Assembly: GCA_944472155.2 (NCBI GenBank)
Contig: OX235273.1
Coordinates: forward strand, 105,422,582-105,486,581
Length of the DNA stretch: 64,000 nucleotides
DNA from: Trichobilharzia szidati
Lineage: Eukaryota; Platyhelminthes; Trematoda; Strigeidida; Schistosomatidae
Direction of reading: 5' to 3'
The stretch's first letter is position 1; every line of letters begins with the position of its first letter. Both the position numbers and the translations under genes were made by a program. The notes under the pieces are model-generated. The model was not told the origin of the DNA, ran no database searches, and worked only from the letters and a program-made list of their open reading frames with translations. Shown here one piece after another: positions 32,640 to 43,200 of the stretch.

Positions 32640-33000
32640 CAAGTTTTAGATGGTTGAAGGCAATCGGCAGGAAGCCTTGGACCTAGGTTTCGTGCTAGTT
32701 TGCACTCGTCAGCAAGGCCTTTCTGCAACCTTGAAGGATTTCATGTCCCTTCTGAGATTCGAACCCGCGTCACCCAGTGCTGCAGTCGGAGACGTTACCA
32801 CTGAGCTACTCGGGCTCGAGATTGTCCTCCTATAGGACTGTAGGGGATATTTTGATTTGACACTAGTAAGTAGTGTGATGCGTCTAGTCCTCTCTTTAGT
32901 GCGAACTGTGTCAGGGAAAATGTTATTGTTTGAAGACATACACGATCATGGGCGAAATTGGAGCCACCCTTGAAGGATTGCAAGGGACGGAGTGAAATGA
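32640..33000 (-). repeat. Family B tRNA-headed short repeat, near complete
   Basis: On the minus strand from 33000: a 5' region (CTTCAAGGGTGGCTCC, TTCCCTGACACAGTT, ACTAGACGCATCACAC), a tRNA-like head with A-box TAGCTCAGTGGTAACG and B-box GGGTTCGAATC (32752-32820), then CATGAAATCCTTCAAGGTTG, an intact hammerhead ribozyme (complement 32675-32719) and the 3' end near 32640. The head folds like part of a tRNA but lacks complete arms, so it is a derived promoter, not a tRNA gene. Other copies: 31858, 51560-51990. Confidence 0.85.
32675..32719 (-). ncRNA. Intact type-I hammerhead ribozyme (family B)
   Basis: Read on the minus strand: stem I GCCTTG, core CTGACGA (fits CUGANGA), stem II GTGC-AAACTA-GCAC with four perfect pairs, core GAA, stem III ACC-TA-GGT (palindromic ACCTAGGT), cleavage-site C completing GTC, and stem I 3' half CAAGGC, a perfect six-pair match. 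Every conserved core base and all three helices are present. Cleavage is expected between 32681 and 32680 on the minus strand. The architecture is that of the hammerheads known in schistosome satellite repeats. Confidence 0.92.
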
Positions 33001-33289
33001 AGGTGTTCTGTTGAAGTCCAAAGTTCTACTTAGAACCCAAATAAATAGTAACACTATTCTTTTATATGACAAAAGATTGTGAATAAATGAGACTGAATTG
33101 GTAAAGAAAAAGAATTTGCCGAAAAAAAGCCTCTTTGGTGAACTGTGCTTGTTTTGCTTTTTTTCACATAATGCTTCTCATAGATTTTAAATGGGCTTGT
33201 AATTAACAAACTAAGACTAAGGTAAATCATAGTACGTAGTAGTGCTGACCATACAAGTTGTATGTAGCACTCACTCTTGACAAAGCAAG

Positions 33290-33565
33290 AATTAAAGTGG
33301 CATTCAAGCCCACAAACTAAGAAGCAAGTTATTTATGTTAAAGGATGCTGTAGAGCTCATTAAATAAAATAATTTAGTTTATCTAATACACTCTAATGCA
33401 TGTCAGGTCAGACGAATAGGTCGTAGCGGTAAAATGGGAGCAGTCAGATTAGGGGAGCGCAAGAACACAGCTTAATATTGATTATTTGACCCTAATAAGA
33501 TACGTAGTCTAGAAACTAACTCAGCCATAGCATTACATGCAGTTACACGCTACTATGCAATAGGC
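33290..33565 (+). mobile_element. PLE 3' fragment joined to SR2
   Basis: It matches 150-480 (GGCATTCAAGCCCACAAACT, AATAAAATAATTTAGTTTAT, GGTCAGACGAATAGGTCGTA), i.e. the GIY-YIG start and following region of the same PLE family, heavily mutated. It changes to SR2 at about 33566 (CATAATGCGACAGACAG). 33001-33289 has no recognised feature. Confidence 0.6.
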
Positions 33566-34435
33566 ATAATGCGACAGACAGCGCGCGACGAAGAGACAGG
33601 CATAAAATGGACCCACACAAAAAACTTGGAGGATCTGGACTTCGTCGATGATATATGTCTGATTTATGAAAAGCAACAAGTTAGCAGAAGAAGCATCCAG
33701 AGAAGATAGAACTTCTGGTGAGCATAGAGAAAACAGAGGCAGGTGATAAAGATTCCTGGCCAACAGCAAAAGCAACAACAACAGCAGACAACAATCAGCC
33801 AGCATAAATGGGAGAAATCTGAAAGAAGCAACCTCATTTACCTACCTACCTAGGAAGCATCGTTTCAACTACAGGTGGACAGAACTGATGAGGATATCAA
33901 AGCAGCGACGATCGTGAAAGCAAGGCAAGCTTTCATTACTCTCAAGTCTGTGTGGACGAGATCTACAGCACTCAGCATGAGAATGAAAATAAGATCCGGA
34001 TTTTCAACTCCATTGTGAAGTCAGTGCCAGTATACGGATCAGAGACTTGGCGCCGTACCGCGTCACGAAGGGCACTTCGAACAAACTACAGACCTTCGTC
34101 AGCAGCCGTCTTCGCTCAATAATCAAGATCAGATTGTCGGCTAGAAAAGATTAGCAACAGGGATCTCTAGGAGAGGGTCAACCCAGCAGGAACCGACTGT
34201 GCAACAAATATGCAGGAAGAAATGAAGGTGTATCCGTCATGCTCTAAGAAAACAAACTATCAAGTAACATCACACGCCAAGCCATCTCTCGAGTGTAAGC
34301 ATCTAGCTGAAAAGGAGATGAAAGCATGTGGGCTGACGTGGAGCCAGGTGAAAACGTTGGCGGAGAACCAAACGCAATCAAGACGTACAGCTGAAGCCCT
34401 ACGTTCCTCTGGAAACTAAAGGTAACAATAATAAA
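33566..34435 (+). mobile_element. SR2 3' third, decayed
   Basis: IMRQTARDEETGIKWTHTKN followed by LEDLDFVDDICLI shows the RT motif C as FVDD (about 33580-33660). The QQQKQQQQQ stretch, TDEDIKAATIVKARQAFITL, a damaged YGSETW region, QICRKK and EMKACGLTWSQVKTLAENQ follow, ending with ACGTTCCTCTGGAAACTAAA and AATAATAAAAA. There are many frame changes. It is the 3' end of a 5'-truncated copy. Confidence 0.8.
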
Positions 34436-34529
34436 AATTGATACAATAGAGTAGGATAAGAAGATAGTCTTAAAGTCGAATGCAACAGAGTGGAGGGAAA
34501 GATTGATAACTGCACTTTCATTTTATTAA

Positions 34530-34755
34530 ATCAGCTGAGAATACGTGCTATAAGAGGGTTTCGGCACCTTTACCGGACATCATGAAAGTTCTAATATCCA
34601 TAATACAAAATAAGAGTGAGAAATATAAAAGTCAAGTTCCTAAGTGGTTGATACAACGATAAATGATAAATTGTGTTCGAAACGTTTTGATCCAGTAAGT
34701 AATACTGTTTCACTTACTGTGTGACAAATCAAACAAATCCATTAATATGCAATTA
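34530..34755 (+). repeat. PLE terminal-repeat fragment
   Basis: GATAAATGATAAATTGTGTT followed by CGAAACGTTTTGATCCAG (about 34660-34695), then TAATACTGTTTC and TGTGACAAATCAAACAAATC, match the terminal repeat at 650-750 and 43080-43160. No coding part. 34756-35214 holds nothing recognised. Confidence 0.5.
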
Positions 34756-35224
34756 AAACACTGATCAGTGTAATATCAAGCAGAATTGTAGCATTTTCTT
34801 GTTTGTTGATAGCATTCACTTGTCAGAGATTTACCTCATAGTGGATTATATTTCTAATGACAAAAATGACATCTAACCTAAATATTGGAATAATAAAGTA
34901 ATGCATTTTATATCATACACTAGCATTAGTACAAATGATGCAAAAAACAAGCGATTAGGTGTCAACACTGGTAGGCAGGATAATTTTCAATCACAGATTT
35001 GTCAGATATATGACTTTGTTAAATACAATCATTATTTCTACTCTAATATAGCTGTGTAGTGGACTGAGTGACTGATCACGGTAAACTGAACAACTTTCCA
35101 GGATTAAGATCTTGAACTGTGACAACTAAATATCATACCTGCTGAAATAAACATTTTTGTGTTGGATGCCTGTGAACTTCAAAATTTAATTACGTAGTAG
35201 TTTGAATATACACACACGTATTTG

Positions 35225-35540
35225 ATTGTAACTATTCCCTTGACTTCCAAGTGGAACGATTTTCCTCTGTTCTCTGCAGATGTTTTTCACTGGATCCATC
35301 CATGGCTGCGCCTAAGTTTTCGTTTCCTCCGCATACAGTTTGCGCCATATAATCCTCGAATGTTCAAATGGTTGCATTTTATGGGGGTTAATTCATTATC
35401 AGCCTTATATGTAGTAATACAAAGGTCTCCTGAGTGTATGTCCAATTTATCACCATTTCATCCTGCATATTTTTGTTGGTTGAGAGGTTCTTGGTTAGTT
35501 CGTTGTCAGAGTTGGTTGTTCTTGTTGCTTGTCATTTCTG
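35225..35540 (-). mobile_element. SR2 3' fragment, minus strand
   Basis: Minus-strand blocks match the SR2 3' end: GTTCCACTTGGAAGTCAAGG, the CGTTTCCTCC region and AACGAACTAACCAAGAACC (compare SR2 NKKPWE). It meets a plus-strand SR2 copy head to head at about 35540. Confidence 0.6.
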
Positions 35541-36210
35541 GCTATCTACTCTTGAGTATTGAAGACTTACATGCGAAAGCCGACAAACTGGCTGAAGAAA
35601 CAGCGAAGACAGGACTCCAAGTGAACATGGAGAAGACAGAGGTAATGAAGATAACCAGCTAACAACAACAAACACCAATCACTATCAACGGAAGAAATTT
35701 GAAAGATGTCACTTCCTTCACTTATGTAGAAACATCATTTCAATACAGGCAGTCAACACGGATTAAGATGACAAAACCAGAATCTGAAAGGCAAGATATA
35801 CCTTTATAACTCTGAAATCAGTTGAAATCTTCTATACTTAGCCTAAAAAACATTTGGATTTTCAACACCAGTGTCAGATCAGTTCTCGTACATGGGTCAA
35901 AAACGTGGACACTGAGTCAAGAAGAGCAATTTCAACAGCTAGCTGCAGACTTTTATCAACAATTGCCTTCTCTTTATGCTGAAGATTGAAAATTAGCAAA
36001 AAGAAGCTCTGGGAGCAAACCTACGAAGAACACATTGCTTGAAAAATATATGGAAGGAAATTGAGATGGATGGATCGATAGATGACATCACTATCCAGGC
36101 AGAAAGTCGGGTGGAACCAGAATGGAGGACGACGCACTGGTCCTCTGTGGGCAATATAAAGGAGATCGTATAAGGAGGAGATGAAAACCTTATGAGACAG
36201 CGAAGAGAAC
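35541..36210 (+). mobile_element. SR2 3' fragment, plus strand
   Basis: IEDLHAKADKLAEETAKTGL and QVNMEKTEVMKIT (35560-35660) match the SR2 region after FADD, in a frame that is intact here although broken in the full-length copy. Decayed matches to the NGRNLKDVTSFTY segment, the SVLVHGSKTW segment and the C-terminal block run to 36210. The TAA tail is lost. Confidence 0.75.
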
Positions 36211-36589
36211 TCCCTTCATAAATTTGCTTCAAAGCTGTACAGGTTATTCAGGGGGTGTTTATATATCCAATGCAGATTGACAACAGAGCTCAAAGGTTAT
36301 TCTCAGGTAGTAGCAAAGTGAATTTAAGTGCAAGAGGAATAATAGCGTTTGAAAAACTAAGATTAGTCCTACATAAAATAGAGGGTTAACAACTAATCAG
36401 TTGAGTCGCGAATAATTGTTTGGAGGTAGGTGATAAGTTACGGGAGAACAAAAATTTGAAGGTGAGTTGCACGAACAAAATATAACAGACTACATAGAGA
36501 TTAATACACAGTCCTTTAGAGGAACAGAGAAGGAAGTGAAGTAAGTAAAAGTAGAATTAGTACTAAGTCTGTGTAACTATAGGAAGCTA

Positions 36590-37620
36590 GATGAAACGTT
36601 TCTGAACACGAAGTTGAGGTTTCTCTGTATGGATTGCTAAGGCTTCGGCTTCGTGAAGAAGATGTATGTGAAATCCATTTGAACGATTTGATCGTTATTT
36701 GTGTATGAGGCCGAAGGTAGTCTTTGCTGATACTGCATGATTATAAGTCATAATACGCTCCGTAATTCAACTGTTTGCTGTTCCACATTCTCTCTTCTAT
36801 AACCATTCTGACAAGTGTTCATGGGCATGTGTAGACAATGCCATGCTGATTCGGCCTTTGTACCTAGCTTCATAGGAGCTGGTGTGTTGGTAAATACACG
36901 GAATCTTGTCTTTGATGCTTTGGTCGATAAAAACATTTGAAAATAAGGTGAGGCATAGAGATGCGGCATGGAAGGCTCTTTGAACTACTGTTGACAGGCG
37001 GCTTCGGAGGACCTACCTAACTTCATCTCTCTTGAATTTCAGATTTCCAGTTAATTATTTTTTCATCACATCCAGGTTTTGATGAGTATTGGTCTCTTTC
37101 TTTAGATGTTTATCGATGAAGCAGGTTGGATATCCACTTGTGATTAGAGGTTTTCTGAAGGATTCCAATCCTTTATTCGATGTGTCTTCTATGCACATAC
37201 AGTCGACTTTCGTCACAAAAGAAGAGATGATATTTCTTTATCTGCCCTTTAGAGCAGAGCAAAACTATGATAGCTTTTCTGGTGTTCTTGACAATGTAGC
37301 TTACGGTAAATTGATCCATGTAGGCTTTCATCTCATCAACTCCTTAAGTTTTTAATTCGACTGATTGATGAGTATCGCTGAACATGTGCAAGATTTTGTA
37401 TAGGTCAGCAATTTCATCGGCGATGATAAAGATAACATCCATACACCGCTTGTAATGTTGGTAGGAGGATATTTGACCCAAGGAGTGCCTTTAAGCATTC
37501 CACCTGAATATATCATTTGCGCAGGAGCTCATTGAAATCGTCGATGTGAGGCATTATTTAGTAAAGCTTTAGAAGCTTTACAGTTAACTTATTCGACTTA
37601 GGGAACTTGATTACAGTAAG
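36590..37620 (-). pseudogene. Penelope-like element (third family), linker and GIY-YIG, decayed
   Basis: Minus strand: weak RT/thumb traces from 37620, GNLKFKRDEVR (linker), SRLSTVVQRAFHAASLCLTL, KDKIPCIYQHT, a SSYEARYKGRISMALSTHAH segment with YKG for YIG, SNGFHIHLLHEAEALAIHTE with the catalytic-glutamate helix kept, and KPQLRVQKRFI (36600-36640). Stops and frameshifts occur. The same family is duplicated at 52310-53470. 36211-36589 has no recognised feature. Confidence 0.7.
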
Positions 37621-37643
37621 AACATCTATATATTTTTTTAAAA

Positions 37644-37866
37644 TTCCTTCACGTTCCCAGTGGAACATAGGGCTTCAAGCTAGAAGCTTGAAGTTTCTGT
37701 AGCAGTGTTTATTTTTACAGGATGGGGTTGCTAGCCTCATGCCCAACCTTTCCTCTTTACCATCTTTATTTCTGGCTTAGCGAGGTAAAGGAGTGCGTCA
37801 GCCGGGATTCGAACCCCGGGTCATGTGCATGGTTGGCGAGCGTCCTAATCACTGTGCCATCGACGC
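37644..37866 (-). repeat. tRNA-headed SINE with SR2-like 3' tail (family E)
   Basis: On the minus strand from 37866: GCGTCGATGGCACAGTGATT, GGACGCTCGCCAACCATGCA, B-box GGGGTTCGAATCCC, CTTTACCTCGCTAAGCCA, a body of GTAAAGAGGAAAGGTTGGGC, then GAAGCCCTATGTTCCACTGG and a short tail. The last block equals the 3' end of SR2 (8645-8665), indicating use of the SR2 machinery. Confidence 0.88.
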
Positions 37867-38039
37867 ACCAAAATTATCAGGAACATCTAAATGAGCTGTA
37901 AATCTTCTCCATCCTTTCACTTAGAATTAACGTTTTTTCATCACTACTTTTGCTCACTTACGAATATTCTACATGTGAGAGTATCAGTCAGTTATATATG
38001 TGTAGACATTTAAGAGATCGTGAAACAGACATCTAGAAG

Positions 38040-38145
38040 ACTAAAGGAAGCTTGGACAAGGAATACTCTTTTCAGTAACTTCCTCGTCCTGCTCTACAGT
38101 TAAATATATACAGAGTATTTAAGAATAATTTTTGTTAACAATACA
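38040..38145 (-). repeat. PLE terminal-repeat relic with hammerhead trace
   Basis: The minus strand shows TGTAGAGC, AGGACGA (mutated heptamer), GGAAGTTACT, GAA and AAGAGTATTCC, aligned with the motif at 63720-63758. It probably is the outer end of the PLE remnant at 38700-39330. Confidence 0.5.
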
Positions 38146-38149
38146 GAAG

Positions 38150-38380
38150 TTAGAACTCGTGAGTCATTGAATCGGGTCTCAGTGGCTGAATGATATACGA
38201 CCTTACCTTGTAACCGGAAGGTCCTGGGTTCGAACCCCAGTGGGTGCGTTGATGATTACCAAACTAGGATGAAACAGCTGTCCAGTACTCCCTGGATTTC
38301 AATGGTTCTCTAACTGATATCAATCCGTGATCAACTCGTAAAAACAAAACTAACTCTTACAAACCAATAATAGAAAACAA
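38150..38380 (+). repeat. Family C2 short repeat
   Basis: Plus strand: AGAAGTTAGAACTCGTGAGT, CGGGTCTCAGTGGCTGAATG (A-box), GGTTCGAACCCC (B-box, 38228-38239), damaged ribozyme (TTGATGATTACC, AAACTAGGATGAAACAGCTG, TCCAGTACTCC; stem I 5' half lost) and the C2 tail CTGATATCAATCCGTGATCA to ACAAACCAATA. It is inserted in PLE sequence. Confidence 0.75.
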
Positions 38381-38699
38381 TAAAGATGTTTATTACATAA
38401 AATCTAGTTGTTAAGACTAATAAAATTACAGCCCAAAAATCATGGATATCAGATTAAATTAGGTAAGAGATTTACGTGACAATTAATGATAGTTAAAACA
38501 TTCATAGCCGTGGTATGAATTGCTTTTGAATGAACATTTTCTGAACACATAGGTTAAACTTCTTAATGTGGATTCCGATGACTTCAAACGTAGGTAAATG
38601 ATGAACTCATGAAGTAAAATTAAGATTAGTCGGAATACGGTATAAAACTTTAAAAGTCTTATTAACATGAATTTTATGTTCTGTATCCGAAAGATGAAC

Positions 38700-39330
38700 T
38701 AGAGTAGAGTAGAGTAGAGCTATGAATGGACCATGTTTGTCCCATGCTTAATAACGCGGGATGATTTTTGGAGTTTCGATGACAAACATGATTAACTGTA
38801 CACCCAATGTAACTGGCTTCACAGGAGCAGTTAGATTGATAGATACACTTAGAAGAGGCAATATCCCGTAGTGTATACTTAACTCCCGAAAATAAAATGA
38901 GAGTGGTTGTGAAAAGACAGCAAAATTCCGCGTCAGTGAATGTTCTTTTGGCTGAATTTAGTGAGCGTTGTGTTGTTATTTCATTGGTATTATTACCAAG
39001 GGACTGGAGTTTTTAGATAACGGTCTTCTTTTGAACTGTTGGTACATTAACTTGCCGCCTTGACTTTAGATTTGTATTCTCGTCAACGAACTTCTCTGGG
39101 TAGCCATTTCGACTCCATAATTGTGTAATAATATTGAGATATTTGTTAAGGCATTCATCAGAACGCAGTTTATTAATATTTGGTCCACTGAGCAAGGGCA
39201 GTCTGCTCTATCATATATATATATATATATAACTGCAGAAGTGGGCGATGACGTTGTCGAAAATAATGTTCTTTTTATTCGAATCTCACAGTTTTGTCAG
39301 GCACTTACAAATGTATATGCTTCGGCACTT
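38700..39330 (-). pseudogene. PLE fragment with opposite-strand terminal repeat
   Basis: Minus strand: LSGPNINKLRSDECLNKYLN, WSRNGYPEKFVDEN (thumb, 39013-39195), PTVQKKTVI, and SSKCIYQSNCSCEASYIGCT (GIY-YIG start, about 38800-38870; YIGCT for YIGRT). From 39210 the plus strand has a terminal repeat (ACTGCAGAAGTGGGCGATGA, GTTGTCGAAAATAATGTTC). Opposite orientation of repeat and coding part fits a PLE with inverted ends. A TA run lies at 39213-39229. 38381-38699 has no recognised feature. Confidence 0.65.
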
Positions 39331-39552
39331 AATTGTTATAATGGTTGCCGACGATTCATGTCTTCTGGATTTCGATTCCCAGACGACTCACTCCTAAAAG
39401 CCTTATAAATCTTCAACCGAATTGTGACATATTAGCAAAGATTGTTATTACATGTATTATCAGTGACATTATCTGCTTATAATTCATTATGTTTCTACTA
39501 ACATTCTGTTTATAGTGTTTTCATCATTATTATCATTATTTTTTAAATTAAT

Positions 39553-39700
39553 TTGATGCTCGCTGCGGGAAAAAAGGTGCCTGTAGGTCCAGTGAGAATT
39601 CGTGACCAGTGGGGTCCATCAAGTTAGGAGAGAGGATGGAATTCCCACCGAATCACCACGCTAAATCACGAATTAGTAGAAGTTAGAATTCATGGACTTT
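39553..39700 (+). repeat. Family C head fragment
   Basis: GATGCTCGCTGCGGGA, AGTGAGAATTCGTGACCAGT, GGGTCCATCAAGTTAGGAGA and ATCACGAATTAGTAGAAGTT match the head of family C (compare 12450-12620). It ends shortly before the gypsy LTR. Confidence 0.6.
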
Positions 39701-39766
39701 TGGCGGCCTAAAAACATATCAAATTATATGTTCAGCGAAAAATAAGGAATCCAATGAGATCGTGGT

Positions 39767-40191
39767 TGTTAGGTGAGATTGAAAAGAACTCAACCTTGGA
39801 CCGGGCGCAAGGAACGAATCGGTTGCTCTCTTTCCGGCGGCTCGCTCAGCACGTCTGCCGACCGACTCTGTCTCGCACTGATTGACACATCCACATCAAG
39901 AGCTTTGCTCCTATCTGCTTTTCTCTACGCGGGAGATCTCCGACGGTTGACAGCTCTAAGGTGCAGTTGAGGATTTGTATAATCAAGAAAAGGACAATTT
40001 CATTCCTATAAAAGCGTACGTCTATAATTTGTGTATTTTGTGACTATTACAGTTTTTCTTCAAATAACTTCAGTTCTTTTTGTGTATGTTAACTTAAGTG
40101 AACTGAATATCTTATATATACGTATTTGTTAGTATCTGCTCTGTCCTTTTAATTGTGTGTATAGACACACTTAGCTGCTGGGTCCACTACA
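39767..40191 (+). mobile_element. 5' LTR of a Ty3/gypsy (CsRn1/Boudicca-type) element
   Basis: It begins TGTTAGGTGAG and ends GGGTCCACTACA (TG...CA, 425 bp). A TATA-like CTATAAAAGCG lies at about 40005. It is followed within 7 bases by a primer-binding site and then gag. GC-rich patches near 39820-39960 stand out from the AT-rich surroundings. Confidence 0.8.
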
Positions 40192-40197
40192 TTTAAT

Positions 40198-40209
40198 TGG
40201 TGAGCCCGT
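40198..40209 (+). other. Primer-binding site of the gypsy element
   Basis: TGGTGAGCCCGT begins with TGG, complementary to the CCA end of a tRNA, a few bases after the LTR. CsRn1-clade elements use tRNA-Trp; which tRNA fits here was not tested. Confidence 0.7.
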
Positions 40210-40210
40210 T

Positions 40211-41224
40211 TTGAACAAGGATTATTTTCACGTATCTGTATACTTATTTTTCCTATTTTGTACTTTCATTGCAATTTTTTGTTGGTGGTCTCATATTTGT
40301 ATCCCTCTTTGTACCAATATTCTCACACCTATAATATCGTCACCTACTCAGCCCGGTACATCAACTGAACAGAGAACTGGCAGCAAGGCACAGGCCACAA
40401 TAAACGCCATATCTGATTTTTGGTTACCACAATACGGCTTTGCAGAGCCACGAATTTGGTTTGGAGTTATCGAGCCGTTGTTGGAAGCATGAGGCATTAA
40501 ATCTCAGATAGCCAAATATGGCGTCGTGCTGGCAGAACTTCCTCCGTCAGTGTTAACAGAAATCAGTGATTTCATCGAAAACCCCCCGACGGAAAACCAA
40601 TATGAAAAACTTAAAGCTCTTCTTATACAACGCACCAGTTTGTCAGGTGAGAAAAGAATCCAACAATTACTCACTGGCTGCGAGCTAGGAACGCGTAAAC
40701 CATCCCACCTCCTTAGACATATGTGCCAGTTAATTGGAAACCATAAAGTTGACGAGGTCGTGCTGAGACAAATGTGGTTGCAACGTTTACCCAGAAGCGC
40801 TCAACAAATTTTAATCATCTCAAGAAAGTCGTGTGACTTAGACCCACTAAGCGACATGGCAGATAGTAATATGGATGTTTTATCAGATAACACCATGGGT
40901 CATATTGCATCTGGCAGTGCAACACCATTTCAGTCCACACCCACGACAGACACACCAATACTCGCCGTCATTGCAGAATTAGCGGCAAGGATTGACAAGT
41001 TGGAAACAAATAGATCTGATCGACGAGTCCAGAGGCGGAATTCACAAGCAAGGTCACAATTACATAGACGATCTCTCTCCCGACAGCGTTCCCGCATGTC
41101 TTCTAGGGACAGTAATATATGTTGGTATCATAGGAAGTTCGGACGTCATGCCCTGAAATGTGTCAAACCGTGCATCTTTAGTGAAGATAATCAGACTCAG
41201 AGAAACGTCTCAGCCAGACAGTGA
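40211..41224 (+). pseudogene. gag of a CsRn1/Boudicca-type gypsy element, one internal stop
   Basis: A single reading frame covers 40211-41224, interrupted once by TGA at 40490-40492, inside the conserved IEPLLEA...GIKSQ stretch. The protein has the capsid-like ISDFWLPQYGFAEPRIWF and SHLLRHMCQLIGN segments, a basic tail (RRNSQARSQLHRRSLSRQRS) and a CWYHRKFGRHALKCVKPC knuckle: Cys-x2-His-x9-Cys-x3-Cys, the unusual CHCC form typical of this clade instead of CCHC. A stop converted by one base from Trp would explain the TGA. The stop codon at 41222-41224 overlaps the next ATG (TGATG), as if pol follows in another frame. Confidence 0.85.
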
Positions 41225-41273
41225 TGGCGACAGCTGTTACTGGCAAGCAAACAAGTCGCCTGTTCTATTCTAT
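41224..41273 (+). pseudogene. Start of gypsy pol, truncated by family C2
   Basis: ATGGCGACAGC opens MATAVTGKQTSRLFYS, resembling the first residues before the protease of CsRn1-type pol. After 50 bases a short repeat begins; protease, RT and integrase are not found downstream. Confidence 0.6.
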
Positions 41274-41460
41274 TGAGTCGGGTCCCAGTGTCTGAATAGT
41301 CTACGAGCTTGCCTTGTAACCGGAAGGTCCTAGGTTCCAACCCTGGTGGTAGACACCCGCCTGCAATGAGTCTCAAACTAGGATGAAACAGGTGTCCAGT
41401 ACTCCTTGCTGGTTTTCAGTGGTTCTCTAACTGATATCAATCCGTGGTCTAACCTGATAT
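41274..41460 (+). repeat. Family C2 short repeat
   Basis: CGGGTCCCAGTGTCTGAATA, TTGTAACCGGAAGGTCCTAG, the damaged B-box GGTTCCAACCC, ribozyme remnant (TGCAATGAGTCTCAAACTAG, GATGAAACAGGTGTCC, AGTAC) and the C2 tail CTGATATCAATCCGTGGTC. It cuts the gypsy element shortly after the gag-pol junction. Confidence 0.75.
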
Positions 41461-42559
41461 ATATGTATAGTTATAAAAGAAGCTAAATTATTGCAATATG
41501 TATTAAAAAACGCTGAAAATTCTATTCCTTGTCATTATTATTGCTTGGAATGAAGAGATTACTCTGATTATTCTCTAGTTTACTATCTGATGACGTGGCT
41601 AGAAAAGAGATATTTGTAGGCGTAGGACTAAAAACCCTACTGCGAAAGTAAACAGCATCATCGCTACGGGAACTTCAAAGAGCTTAAAACTTTAAACCTT
41701 ATATTCCAGTAGGTAAGCAAATTATTGAATGCATTCAAACCCTAAAATATTCCAGAATACGAGAAAAGTTTTAATTCTCCATATCTTAAAATCGTACTAC
41801 TAATCATACTTTAGGGTGTGGGAATATACTCAGTTGAACAGAAAAATATACGTACTGAATTGTGTTTTTTTTCAAGAAAATCTTTTTGTAGTGAATATGG
41901 AGAATATAAGAAGAGACAGAGAGAGAGAGCATGACTTGCTTCCTTCCTGATTTTTGTTAACCCATGCTGATGCCGCTAAAAACATTAAAGGATTTTCAAG
42001 ATGATGTTAGTTTCATTCTTTCTATTTTGTATCCGGAAATATATATACATACAGTGTATTAGTGCTCTAAAACGATATCCTTAGCAATATAAATAGCTGA
42101 AAATACGCTTTTATGATGGGAACAAGAAGAGAAAGAAGTGATTTTATTTCCTTATCTAACTGCCCAACCCATCAGCATACATAGTTTGACTGAGGAAAAC
42201 AAAACACTGTCTACACTGAAAGGAGTAGGGCCTAAGGGGTTATTGTTAAAACCAGGGGATATTGGATTTCTTGTTTTCTGTGTCTGTTATTCTGCGGAAT
42301 CCACCCATTATTTATGCTAGTTTCTTTCTTGATAAATAAATAGATTTCATGAATTATACCTACATACATTGATTGGTTACTAGAGAGTGGTCTACTTCAT
42401 TTGACGGGAAGTCAGGCACAAAGATTGCGTGCTTATTTACAGTTGTCTGTTGGGTGTGTATCTGCAGCCTCGAAGGAACCGATATCTCCTGTATGATTCC
42501 AGCCTGGATCATTCAGTGATTCAGCCAGAAACGTTACCTTTGAGATAATAAAATTTATT
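41461..42559. other. Unassigned AT-rich region
   Basis: No gene or element recognised. A short polymorphic-looking GAGAGAGAGAG run is at about 41918. Confidence 0.45.
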
Positions 42560-43200
42560 GGTTTAAGCATTAGGGTTGGAGTCACTAAACCTTGGGGAGT
42601 AAATCTTATTCCACTTTGTTGGTTTTTAGACCTGATAGATCCGATTAGGAAAAATAATATAATTTACCAAATATCATGTAATCACTTTGAGTGAGGCCAA
42701 TTACATAGGTCAGTAAAACTAGTAGGTGAGGATCAGCTAGATCAATGCAACTTGAAAATTTAGCCAAAGTGGGAATAATTGACCCTGCTAAGTTAAATAA
42801 CTTAGAAAAAAGCTCAGTCACCTCATTGCGTTCACTTGCATGTATTTACACAGTGATAGGGTGAGTTTATTAAATAGTAATAAAGTTAGGTGGAATGGGA
42901 GATAGGTTGATCTCTGAAGCTTTGTTTATTTATTCAACAACGTACAGGTGCAGTCGAAATGGCGCGAAGCCCAAAGTGGAGATATGGAGAGCGGAAACAC
43001 ACAGCAAAGGGAAGTTGGAAAGACAGAAAGAGAGAATATATATATAAGACAAATTGTGATGCAGTGTGACTAAAGTGATATGATTATGAGCAGTAATTTT
43101 TGTTCGAAACGTTATTAATACTGCACCACTTTGTGACATTTGAAATAAACTTATCTAATATGGAATTACATTCTACCACAGTGCCTAAGTTCTACAGTTA
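42560..43200 (+). mobile_element. PLE 3' end (GIY-YIG remnant plus terminal repeat)
   Basis: Same family as 133-750: AATAATATAATTTACCAAAT (NNIIYQI), ATTACATAGGTCAGTAAAAC (damaged YIGQ), TTAGCCAAAGTGGGAATAAT, TTAGAAAAAAGCTCAGTCAC, then the terminal repeat with TATGATTATGAGCAGTAATT and GTTCGAAACG (43080-43115) and the end ATCTAATATGGAATTACATT. Stops throughout. Confidence 0.7.

Noticed and set aside
32752..32820. tRNA gene (complement), because of strong A-box and B-box
   Set aside because: The arms do not close into a complete cloverleaf, the same head recurs at 51.85 kb, and it is linked to the family B ribozyme. It is a tRNA-derived promoter of a short repeat.
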